Shown piece after piece: positions 9,879 through 21,519 of a stretch of DNA of 64,000 bases. Each line of letters begins with the position of its first letter. Position 1 is the stretch's first letter. The translations under genes were made by a program, and so were the position numbers. Origin of the DNA: Ectobius pallidus. Its lineage: Eukaryota > Arthropoda > Insecta > Blattodea > Ectobiidae. The stretch spans positions 45,585,825 to 45,649,824 of the forward strand of contig CAXKWD010000005.1 in assembly GCA_964059195.1 (NCBI GenBank), in the 5' to 3' direction. The notes beneath the pieces were generated by a model. The model was not told the DNA's origin, searched no databases, and saw only the letters and a list, made by a program, of their open reading frames with translations.

Positions 9879-11042
9879 TGTTACGTCATGTAATACCTTC
9901 TTTCTTGCTTGCCATAAATTTACTTCAGATGGCTTTGATTTTCATTTGTCTGTATAGGCTTACAGTCAATCAATTCAATGTATGTCTTGGCAATTGTTAT
10001 TTTAATCTCAACTCCAAAATTATTTATTTATTTTTTAAATAACTACTAATTTATCAATTCTGTTTTTATTTTATTTATTATTATATTAGCATAGTGCGTT
10101 TTAATGTATTGATTAATTAATCTTATTTACAAGTGAAGCTATTATTATTGGGTTAGCGATTATTTATTGTTTCAACCTTCAATTGTCCTTATTATTCACT
10201 TCATCCTTCTTCTTCAAAATGGACAACGATTTGAGTGTTCCATTCTCTTTTTCTAGGGCAATGTGCTCTATTCAACAAATCATTTAGCACGTCATACAGT
10301 GCTAAATTTCGGGCGAAATGCCTTTTATCTTCATTTGTGTTGGATTAAGAATTCCAATGTTCTTACATAGTTCAACATAATTTCAACATCACAGGGATTC
10401 ATCTAGACGTCGCTAAAGGTGCTTCGTTCTATCTCTGGACACTGAACCTTCATAAGGAGATATCAATCATTTCAATTCTGTGAGTAATATAATTCACAAG
10501 ACAAGGACTATGATTAGTCTTCAATTCGGTGAGATTTAGTAGTCATAAAGAGACTTCATGCAACTTCGAATTGTTAAATAAATACAGACATTTATGCTTG
10601 GCAATAAAGTGTTAACAGCTTATTTATGCAATCTTCTTTTTTCTGAACTAGTGCTGTGAATAGTCTTAAATTTCAGCATTCAATACAATCTTCTAGTTTC
10701 GAAATAACAATTTCGACAGGCTATATTTATTACATCAACAAATGGTCCTCCGAATTAATACAGTCTACCAGTGCATCTATATATGTGTACTTGGATACAA
10801 CTAGAACTGCAGATTTCAAGAAGTGCATATATTCCAGACCATCAAGTTTGTGTTGATCAAGCAACGTCATCGTTCACATGTGCATATTTCTTGTATATCA
10901 ATTTACCCATTTGAAGATTGGAAATGAAACCCAATTCTTCTCCTCAATTCTTCTCTCCCCCGCATGTTATCGCCGGGAATCGAACCCACAAATAGTTTTC
11001 AATACGGTCCACTACCAGAGGAAGGGTCGCCTTGCGGTAACA
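9879..11042 (+). repeat. 3' LTR of the BEL/Pao element
   Basis: 1,164 bp, the same length as the 5' LTR and about 99.7% identical by eye. It ends in GGTAACA directly before the GTGGA target duplication. It should carry the polyadenylation site; several AATAAA-like sequences are present (for example near 10577 and 10604). Confidence 0.96.
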
Positions 11043-11047
11043 GTGGA
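11043..11047. repeat. Right target-site duplication (GTGGA)
   Basis: Matches 2359-2363. The repeat unit resumes here with GTGGATATCTCAAAACC. Confidence 0.95.
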
Positions 11048-11731
11048 TATCTCAAAACCACACTGAAAAAAGACATACAGTCAACATTTAAAATAAAGTA
11101 CATGGCGCCACATTCCATCCGAATACGAAAACCTATCTGCATCAAATATACATAGACAAGGAACTGTGTAGAATATTAGTTACTACGGTGTAAAACCCTT
11201 GAGCCCTGATATTCATTGGGTTAGATATTGATGGTTTGACCGCATGAATAATAGGAAATACTTGCTTGAAATTTTGCGCCACAGTCCTTGCTGTATTTAT
11301 ATGAAATCAAAATATATTAGCATAATTTAGCATATTTCATCTTTCACCGTTCGATTTCCTTAATTATACAACACGTAATACATGTTCCAGACATCATTTA
11401 AGCTTATACCTAAACCATAAAAATGCATTTTGCCTAGCAACAGGTATGTGTGAATTTCTAGACAGTAGGAGAAAATTTCTGGTGGTACAAATTCAGATGT
11501 AGGTAACATTAGATACATGAAAAAGAAATATTTAATTAATTACTACTTCCCGTGATAAAACTATTTGAGTGATGTTTCAGTTTAACGTTCTATTTAATAA
11601 CAAATAATATAGTAACCGAGGTCTATATGTAAATTTTTACACTGTTGATTACATAAGAGTTCATGAAACATATAAAGTAGATCAATGAACTAATGGGTTT
11701 TATTATCCGAATTGTATGAACATTTTTGCAG

Positions 11732-11940
11732 TGAAATCAAGTGTAAAGTACAGTGTATAAATATCAAGGAAGGTGTCATCAGGGGAGTTTTTTATGGCCT
11801 TGTAGAGGATGGAGACGAAGGGACTACACAAGACAGTTCGCTGGAACGTATTTTCCCAATGCCGAAAAGTTCACAATCTGACCACGAATTGATCCTTGGT
11901 CCCCGGAGTAAAACCCAATCGCATTACAGTCTTCCTTTTC
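11732..11940 (+). other. Exon-like block D (209 bp) of R1
   Basis: An open coding-like block lies between CATTTTTGCAG and GTAAGTATAG, a textbook acceptor and donor. Reading T|GAA ATC gives about 69 codons with the segments SEIKCKVQCINIKEGVIRG, FYGLVEDGDEGTTQDS, ERIFPMPKSSQSDHELILG and RSKTQSHYSLPF. The block is 209 bp, so it starts in phase 2 and ends in phase 1 and must be an internal exon if it is real. It joins in phase to block C only through the C frame that contains stops. No known domain recognised. It is open in all eleven copies that contain it, although the copies are too young for that alone to prove selection. The 61-codon ORF on the other strand is largely its shadow. Confidence 0.5.
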
Positions 11941-12324
11941 GTAAGTATAGCAAATATCTTTACGATTAGATCACAATTTAGACTTTCAGCTACCGTTTCT
12001 GCTGTGTTCAACTGTTTTTGCATTTGATATGTTGTAAACACATTGTTGCCAAACAAAATGACATGAATTCGGCTACATATTAAGTTATATAAAAAAATAG
12101 ATTGCTATTCTGAGCACAATCGAACTATAAGAATACAGTATTTGTTTTAAAAGTTCCGTTTCAGAATTACATAACACGTCGTGCGATGTTGTATCTTTAT
12201 AAGAATTTAACACGTTCACACAAATAGCAAAACTCCCAATGACATGTTTTAGTGACAAGTTCTTTATAACGGTCTCACATCTACAACAACCATCTTATTG
12301 CAATGTAAAACCTTGAGTTATTAA

Positions 12325-12338
12325 TATCCCATGGGATA
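12325..12338. repeat. Perfect 14 bp palindrome in the repeat unit
   Basis: TATCCCATGGGATA reads the same on both strands and recurs in the other complete units (for example near 16607 and 20866). It could be a binding site for a dimeric protein. No specific factor recognised. Confidence 0.5.
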
Positions 12339-12978
12339 GATAGTTTTCAGATACACAAGTCTATTAATAAGAGGACGTGTGTTTGAATGTCTGTGCGCGA
12401 TGCATAGCCAAATTACTGTATGCAGACTACTGAAATTATTATCATAAATGGCCTGGAGAGTGGCCGAATGAACATCGAAACCCAATTTTTAATATTCCAT
12501 TTCGTTGGTGAATGATGAATGAAAAACTGACAGAAAACTTCAATTTTCCGCGCTATCGAGGCAGCTTTTTTCGCTATTACATTTCAATTGTAAATGAATC
12601 ACAGGTTTTCTTGCCGTTTTTCTTGTAACAATTTGGAAATAAAAACTTCGGGATTCCTAATATAACGCATGGAATCGTCGTTGGTTACGATTTTTTTAAA
12701 CCGCTCTGACGTGTTCGTTTCTTTATCATGTATTTGAGATCTGAAATTTCACATAGGTGGACGGAACAAGGATAATGTATTCCTAAATAGGAAAACATTG
12801 CACGATATGGACGGAACTCACTATACCGGATTTTCTAGGGGGAGGAGGTTAGAGGACTGGAATCTGAGATTTTTTAATATCATGCGGCGCTTTCTAGTAC
12901 AACATTTACTTGAAAGTCTGATTCTTAGTTTAATTGTTATTATTCGTTTAGTTAATGAATAATTTTATAGGACTTTAT

Positions 12979-15900
12979 AGCATCATTTTCAGAAGCTTGT
13001 GACTACCAATAAGAGAATTTCTATGGAAATAAAATATGCTTGAATTGATTTGGCGGGAGGATTTTGTTTCTTATTCAACAGCGAGGAACATTGAATTATT
13101 CATTATACTATTCTTAATTAGGAAGATTAGACCAACATTTGAATTTTTCTGATGCATGAATGCAAACCCAAGTTTTATTTATAGCCTAATAATTTTGATA
13201 GTCTGTACTTTACTGTGATGCTGGATTTTCTGTAATTGTTATTAATACATTTTCCTAAACATATTTTAACATTTTCAATACTTCCAAAAAGTATCCTTTC
13301 GAAATCCATTTTCCCAATGATGTCTGCGGAGTTACCTTTGTAAACTGAAGCAACCTTGCTCTAAAAAGAGGGCTATTAAAGATAGCAAATTTCAAGCGAG
13401 GTACTGGCAATACAGTTAGAAGCAGCAACCCAAAATGCTTCGCAAGAAATTCATTGATACTAACGGTTTCCTTCGAAGGACGTCAATGCAATTTCAACAT
13501 ATAAATTGTAGTGAAACTGACTCAACATGGAAATATAGACTAAAGAGAAATTTTAATATTAATAATATTATACGTTTTTCGTCGAACCATGTAAACAATT
13601 TGGAAATAAACTAAAGAAATATGACGATTAGAAAGCTCTAAAAATAATTTGTAAAAGAAATGAAGCAGAGAGGAAATGAAACTGAATTGCCTATCATGTA
13701 TTAACTGTGAATGAAAGCTAATAGAAGTGTAAATTAGAATTTGTATTATTTTATTGTCTTTAATGATTATTAGTGCACAGAAGGAACCAAGTTATTACTA
13801 TTTTGTCAGTCCTGGGAATCTAGTCACATTCTCCGGGATGGTCAAATTACAAGATTAGGTTAGACAAACTTGGGGTGGGCATTTCCTTCCATCTACATTT
13901 TCGATTGGGACTAATAACACTTGCAACTAAACAAATCTCATCGAGTATGGAATCTGTAATTCGTAATCTGTTGATATTTAGTGTTCTCTGTATAATTGAC
14001 CTTTAAACTGCAGATCAGCCGCTGAAGAATTCTAAAACCAAACGTGTAGTAGCTTCACGAAAACCTGATATGTTGGACAGCAGCAGAGAGGCGATTATTA
14101 CAAGAAAACCAAAGTTAAGTATCACCAACACACAGCTCTCTCATAGTAGTCTATAGTACTCAAATACGACCTTAGTGGAGACCCGACTAGAATATATGAT
14201 CGCAGGAGAGGCGTCTGTAACACAAAAGATTATGCAAGCCTTGTGTAATCCGTGTGGTGCAGATGAAACTGCTTGCGGGTCTCCTGATGTATCATCTAGA
14301 CTGACTCGACCTAAGGTGTAGCGAGCGACGTAATTGGAAAGTTTAGTGCTATATACAATTACAATTTTTACAATTTACTATTTATTGTTCCAAATTACAC
14401 GAAAAATACATACAAAAGTTGATACACCACCCGAAGAAGCAGAGCTTGTGTATGACTAAGATCATTCGTTCACTCCCCAGGCTCTAGCTGCTTTGCTGAG
14501 TGCCCGACTTGACAAGTTTAGCAGTAAAGAGTCACTCATTCTCAACGCATTGTCACCAGACAGTCACTCATTTCTTTCTTTGCTATCAATCGCAGTCTTT
14601 AGTTACTCAACACGGTTATCGCTACTTTAGTATCTGCCTGGACGGGACCCGATATGTGATCGGCCGGAGAAGGGGGTAGACGTGCTTGTTCTGTAACAAC
14701 AATGTTTATGTAGTTCCGGTTACATAAACTTTGGCAGGATAGCCAGCTACTTGCGGGTCTCTTGGTTTATCTAGTAGCCGGAGTCCCCGAATTGATGTGA
14801 TCGTGGTTGCTCAAAAGTTTGGTACTAATGATTCATTATTCACGCTCTAGCTGCTTGCTGAATGCCCGACTAGGCAAGTTAGCAGAGATACAGATTCTCC
14901 CAATTTATCATAATTTCTCGGTAATAATAAAATGTGCTTAACTTTTGCAGATGATTCTTCCGAAAGAGGAACTCGTTGTAACCCAGGAATATTCAGGACA
15001 GAGACTGGATTACAATATTAGGCTCTAGCTGACGAACTGTCACAAATGAACGCAGACAACGGAAGGATGACTAATAATCAAGTGAGTACACCTACTTTAC
15101 TAAATACATACACAGATTTAATGGTTTTATTGTTATAAACCATAGTGAGATTTTGTCATTACTTTCTTACATCAAGATTCTTTCATTTAATTTATAAAAT
15201 TAATATGGAAATGAAGAGATGTTTTAAATTATTCTACTCTCCGAATAAAATTAAAAGGTTTAAGTACAAGGCAGTTTAAAAAGATGTTGTGCTACACTAG
15301 ATGTTAAATGAAATATGAGTTAATGTGGATATCTCAAAACCACACTGAAAAAAGACATACAGTCAACATTTAAAATAAAGTACATGGCGCCACATTCCAT
15401 CCGAATACGAAAACCTAACTGCATCAAATATACATAGACAAGGAACTGTGTAGAATATTAGTTACTACGGTGTAAAACCCTTGAGCCCTGATATTCATTG
15501 GGTTAGATATTGACGGTTTGACCGCATGAATAATAGGAAATACTTGCTTGAAATTTTGCGCCACAGTCCTTGCTGTATTTATATGAAATCAAAATATATT
15601 AGCATAATTTCGCATATTTCATCTTTCACCGTTCGATTTCCTTAATTATACAACACGTAATACATGTTCCTGACATCATTTAAGCTTATACCTAAACCAT
15701 AAAAATGCATTTTGCCTAGCAACAGGTATGTGTGAATTTCTAGACAGTAGGAGAAAATTTCTGGTGGTACAAATTCAGATGTAGGTAACATTAGATACAT
15801 GAAAAAGAAATATTTAATTATTTACTACTTCCCGTGATAAAACTATTTGAGTGATGTTTCAGTTTAACGTTCTATTTAATAACAAATAATATAGTAACCG

Positions 15901-17260
15901 AGGTCTATATGTAAATTTTTACACTGTTGATTACATAAGAGTTCATGAAACATATAAAGTAGATCAATGAACTAATGGGTTTTATTATCCGAATTGTATG
16001 AACATTTTTGCAGTGAAATCAAGTGTAAAGTACAGTGTATAAATATCAAGGAAGGTGTCATCAGGGGAGTTTTTTATGGCCTTGTAGAGGATGGAGACGA
16101 AGGGACTACACAAGACAGTTCGCTGGAACGTATTTTCCCAATGCCGAAAAGTTCACAATCTGACCACGAATTGATCCTTGGTCCCCGGAGTAAAACCCAA
16201 TCGCATTACAGTCTTCCTTTTCGTAAGTATAGCAAATATCTTTACGATTAGATCACAATTTAGACTTTCAGCTACCGTTTCTGCTGTGTTCAACTGTTTT
16301 TGCATTTGATATGTTGTAAACACATTGTTGCCAAACAAAATGACATGAATTCGGCTACATATTAAGTTATATAAAAAAATAGATTGCTATTCTGAGCACA
16401 ATCGAACTATAAGAATACAGTATTTGTTTTAAAAGTTCCGTTTCAGAATTACATAACACGTCGTGCGATGTTGTATCTTTATAAGAATTTAACACGTTCA
16501 CACAAATAGCAAAACTCCCAATGACATGTTTTAGTGACAAGTTCTTTATAACGGTCTCACATCTACAACAACCATCTTATTGCAATGTAAAACCTTGAGT
16601 TATTAATATCCCATGGGATAGATAGTTTTCAGATACACAAGTCTATTAATAAGAGGACGTGTGTTTGAATGTCTGTGCGCGATGCATAGCCAAATTACTG
16701 TATGCAGACTACTGAAATTATTATCATAAATGGCCTGGAGAGTGGCCGAATGAACATCGAAACCCAATTTTTAATATTCCATTTCGTTGGTGAATGATGA
16801 ATGAAAAACTGACAGAAAACTTCAATTTTCCGCGCTATCGAGGCAGCTTTTTTCGCTATTACATTTCAATTGTAAATGAATCACAGGTTTTCTTGCCGTT
16901 TTTCTTGTAACAATTTGGAAATAAAAACTTCGGGATTCCTAATATAACGCATGGAATCGTCGTTGGTTACGATTTTTTTAAACCGCTCTGACGTGTTCGT
17001 TTCTTTATCATGTATTTGAGATCTGAAATTTCACATAGGTGGACGGAACAAGGATAATGTATTCCTAAATAGGAAAACATTGCACGATATGGACGGAACT
17101 CACTATACCGGATTTTCTAGGGGGAGGAGGTTAGAGGACTGGAATCTGAGATTTTTTAATATCATGCGGCGCTTTCTAGTACAAAATTTACTTGAAAGTC
17201 TGATTCTTAGTTTAATTGTTATTATTCGTTTAGTTAATGAATAATTTTATAGGACTTTAT
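12979..17260. repeat. Array copy R2 (4,282 bp)
   Basis: Complete unit. It keeps the GGCGGGAGG and GTCTGTACTTTA segments but lacks the ATCCAAATAATATG stretch of R1 and R9-R12. Block C is at 14951-15081 and block D at 16014-16222. The signal-peptide ORF has its ATG but stops at codon 20. Block A has a private 2 bp deletion (GCAAGCCTTGTG near 14235), which breaks its Cys-rich frame. Confidence 0.95.
16014..16222 (+). other. Exon-like block D of R2
   Basis: Open, with the same splice sites. The encoded peptide is identical to that of R1. Confidence 0.5.
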
Positions 17261-20200
17261 AGCATCATTTTCAGAAGCTTGTGACTACCAATAAGAGAAT
17301 TTCTATGGAAATAAAATATGCTTGAATTGATTTTGTTTCTTATTCAACAGCGAGGAACATTGAATTATTCATTATACTATTCTTAATTAGGAATATTAGA
17401 CCAACATTTGAATTTTTCTGATGCATGAATGCAAACCCAAGTTTTATTTATAGCCTAATAATTTTGATACTGTGATGCTGGATTTTCTGTAATTGTTATT
17501 AATACATTTTCCTAAACATATTTTAACATTTTCAATACTTCCAAAAAGTATCCTTTCGAAATCCATTTTCCCAATGATGTCTGCGGAGTTACCTTTGTAA
17601 ACTGAAGCAACCTTGCTCTAAAAAGAGGGCTATTAAAGATAGCAAATTTCAAGCGAGGTACTGGCAATACAGTTAGAAGCAGCAACCCAAAATGCTTCGC
17701 AAGAAATTCATTGATACTAACCGTTTCCTTCGAAGGACGTCAATGCAATTTCAACATATAAATTGTAGTGAAACTGACTCAACATGGAAATATAGACTAA
17801 AGAGAAATTTTAATATTAATAATATTATACGTTTTTCGTCGAACCATGTAAACAATTTGGAAATAAACTAAAGAAATATGACGATTAGAAAGCTCTAAAA
17901 ATAATTTGTAAAAGAAATGAAGCAGAGAGGAAATGAAACTGAATTGCCTATCATGTATTAACTGTGAATGAAAGCTAATAGAAGTGTAAATTAGAATTTG
18001 TATTATTTTATTGTCTTTAATGATTATTAGTGCACAGAAGGAACCAAGTTATTACTATTTTGTCAGTCCTGGGAATCTAGTCACATTCTCCGGGATGGTC
18101 AAATTACAAGATTAGGTTAGACAAACTTGGGGTGGGCATTTCCTTCCATCTACATTTTCGATAGGGACTAATAACACTTGCAACTAAACAAATCTCATCG
18201 AGTATGGAATCTGTAATTCGTAATCTGTTGATATTTAGTGTTCTCTGTATAATTGACCTTTAAACTGCAGATCAGCCGCTGAAGAATTCTAAAACCAAAC
18301 GTGTAGTAGCTTCACGAAAACCTGATATGTTGGAGAGCAGCAGAGAGGCGATTATTACAAGAAAACCAAAGTTAAGTATCACCAAAACACAGCTCTCTCA
18401 TAGTAGTATATAGTACTCAAATACGACCTTAGTGGAGACCCGACTAGAATATATGATCGCAGGAGAGGCGTCTGTAACACAAAAGATTATGCAAGCCGGT
18501 TGTGTAATCCGTGTGGTGCAGATGAAACTGCTTGCGGGTCTCCTGATGTATCATCTAGACTGACTCGACCTAAGGTGTAGCGAGCGACGTAATTGGAAAG
18601 TTTAGTGCTATATACAATTACAATTTTTACAATTTACTATTTATTGTTCCAAATTACACGAAAAATACATACAAAAGTTGATACACCACCCGAAGAAGCA
18701 GAGCTTGTGTATGACTAAGATCATTCGTTCACTCCCCAGGGTCTAGCTGCTTTTCTGAGTGCCCGACTTGACAAGTTTAGCAGTAAAGAGTCACTCATTC
18801 TCAACGCATTGTCACCAGACAGTCACTCATTTCTTTCTTTGCTATCAATCGCAGTCTTTAGTTACTCAACACGGTTATCGCTACTTTAGTATCTGCCTGG
18901 ACGGGACCCGATATGTGATCGGCCGGAGAAGGGGGTAGACGTGCTTGTTCTGTAACAACAATGTTTATGTAGTTCCGGTTACATAAACTTTGGCAGGATA
19001 GCCAGCTACTTGCGGGTCTCTTGGTTTATCTAGTAGCCGGACTCCCCGAATTGATGTGATCGTGGTTGCTCAAAAGTTTGGTACTAATGATTCATTATTC
19101 ACGCTCTAGCTGCTTGCTGAATGCCCGACTAGGCAAGTTAGCAGAGATACAGATTCTCCCAATTTATCATAATTTCTCGGTAATAATAAAATGTGCTTAA
19201 CTTTTGCAGATGATTCTTCCGAAAGAGGAACTCGTTGTAACCCAGGAATATTCAGGACAGAGACTGGATTACAATCTTAGGCTCTAGCTGACGAACTGTC
19301 ACAAATGAACGCAGACAACGGAAGGATGACTAATAATCAAGTGAGTACATCTACTTTACTAAATACATACACAGATTTAATGGTTTTGTTGTTATAAACC
19401 ATAGTGAGATTTTGTCATTACTTTCTTACATGAAGATTCTTTCATTTAATTTATAAAATTAATATGGAAATGAAGAGATGTTTTAAATTATTCTACTCTC
19501 CGAATAAAATTAAAAGGTTTAAGTACAAGGCAGTTTTAAAAGATGTTGTGCTACACTAGATGTTAAATGAAATATGAGTTAATGTGGATATCTCAAAACC
19601 ACACTGAAAAAAGACATACAGTCAACATTTAAAATAAAGTACATGGCGCCACATTCCATCCGAATACGAAAACCTAACTGCATCAAATATACATAGACAA
19701 GGAACTGTGTAGAATATTAGTTACTACGGTGTAAAACCCTTGAGCCCTGATATTCATTGGGTTAGATATTGACGGTTTGACCGCATGAATAATAGGAAAT
19801 ACTTGCTTGAAATTTTGCGCCACAGTCCTTGCTGTATTTATATGAAATCAAAATATATTAGCATAATTTCGCATATTTCATCTTTCACCGTTCGATTTCC
19901 TTAATTATACAACACGTAATACATGTTCCTGACATCATTTAAGCTTATACCTAAACCATAAAAATGCATTTTGCCTAGCAACAGGTATGTGTGAATTTCT
20001 AGACAGTAGGAGAAAATTTCTGGTGGTACAAATTCAGATGTAGGTAACATTAGATACATGAAAAAGAAATATTTAATTAATTACTACTTCCCGTGATAAA
20101 ACTATTTGAGTGATGTTTCAGTTTAACGTTCTATTTAATAACAAATAATATAGTAACCGAGGTCTATATGTAAATTTTTACACTGTTGATTACATAAGAG

Positions 20201-21519
20201 TTCATGAAACATATAAAGTAGATCAATGAACTAATGGGTTTTATTATCCGAATTGTATGAACATTTTTGCAGTGAAATCAAGTGTAAAGTACAGTGTATA
20301 AATATCAAGGAGGGTGTCATCAGGGGAGTTTTTTATGGCCTTGTAGAGGATGGAGACGAAGGGACTACACAAGACAGTTCGCTGGAACGTATTTTCCCAA
20401 TGCCGAAAAGTTCACAATCTGACCACGAATTGATCCTTGGTCCCCGGAGTAAAACCCAATCGCATTACAGTCTTCCTTTTCGTAAGTATAGCAAATATCT
20501 TTACGATTAGATCACAATTTAGACTTTCAGCTACCGTTTCTGCTGTGTTCAACTGTTTTTGCATTTGATATGTTGTAAACACATTGTTGCCAAACAAAAT
20601 GACATGAATTCGGCTACATATTAAGTTATATAAAAAAATAGATTGCTATTCTGAGCACAATCGAACTATAAGAATACAGTATTTGTTTTAAAAGTTCCGT
20701 TTCAGAATTACATAACACGTCGTGCGATGTTGTATCTTTATAAGAATTTAACACGTTCACACAAATAGCAAAACTCCCAATGACATGTTTTAGTGACAAG
20801 TTCTTTATAACGGTCTCACATCTACAACAACCATCTTATTGCAATGTAAAACCTTGAGTTATTAATATCCCATGGGATAGATAGTTTTCAGATACACAAG
20901 TCTATTAATAAGAGGACGTGTGTTTGAATGTCTGTGCGCGATGCATAGCCAAATTACTGTATGCAGACTACTGAAATTATTATCATAAATGGCCTGGAGA
21001 GTGGCCGAATGAACATCGAAACCCAATTTTTAATATTCCATTTCGTTGGTGAATGATGAATGAAAAACTGACAGAAAACTTCAATTTTCCGCGCTATCGA
21101 GGCAGCTTTTTTCGCTATTACATTTCAATTGTAAATGAATCACAGGTTTTCTTGCCGTTTTTCTTGTAACAATTTGGAAATAAAAACTTCGGGATTCCTA
21201 ATATAACGCATGGAATCGTCGTTGGTTACGATTTTTTTAAACCGCTCTGACGTGTTCGTTTCTTTATCATGTATTTGAGATCTGAAATTTCACATAGGTG
21301 GACGGAACAAGGATAATGTATTCCTAAATAGGAAAACATTGCACGATATGGACGGAACTCACTATACCGGATTTTCTAGGGGGAGGAGGTTAGAGGACTG
21401 GAATCTGAGATTTTTTAATATCATGCGGCGCTTTCTAGTACAAAATTTACTTGAAAGTCTGATTCTTAGTTTAATTGTTATTATTCGTTTAGTTAATGAA
21501 TAATTTTATAGGACTTTAT
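17261..21519. repeat. Array copy R3 (4,259 bp)
   Basis: Complete unit. It lacks the GGCGGGAGG and GTCTGTACTTTA segments near the start, a pair of deletions shared with R5-R8. Block C is at 19210-19340 and block D at 20273-20481. Block D has a private AAGGAGGG variant near 20308. Confidence 0.95.
20273..20481 (+). other. Exon-like block D of R3
   Basis: Open, splice sites intact. One silent A-to-G change near 20308 relative to R1. Confidence 0.5.

Larger units (their letters stand above)
2364..11042 (+). mobile_element. Complete BEL/Pao LTR retrotransposon (8,679 bp)
   Basis: Two 1,164 bp LTRs beginning TGTTACG and ending GGTAACA enclose a leader and one gag-pol ORF, and a perfect 5 bp target duplication flanks the whole. 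The order protease, reverse transcriptase, RNase H, integrase, the DUF1759-type Gag region and the C-terminal DUF5641-like part identify BEL/Pao. There is no envelope-like ORF between 9701 and the 3' LTR. The LTRs differ at about three positions by eye, so the insertion is young. It sits in R1 only. The reverse transcriptase active site is mutated, so the copy is probably not autonomous. Confidence 0.96.
1..12978. repeat. Array copy R1, interrupted by BEL/Pao element
   Basis: The left part is 1-2363 and the right part resumes at 11043. Without the insertion and its 5 bp duplication the unit is 4,294 bp. It belongs with R9-R12: it has the ATCCAAATAATATG stretch near 700 and the GGCGGGAGG and GTCTGTACTTTA segments that several inner copies lack. 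Block A lies at 1208-1349, block B at about 1665-1860, block C at 1985-2115 and block D at 11732-11940. Positions 1-960 and 11941-12978 hold no gene that I can recognise. Confidence 0.95.

Noticed and set aside
11871..12056. 61-codon ORF on the - strand in every unit
   Set aside because: It mostly overlaps block D in antisense, has no splice or start context and no recognised domain. Best explained as a shadow of D.
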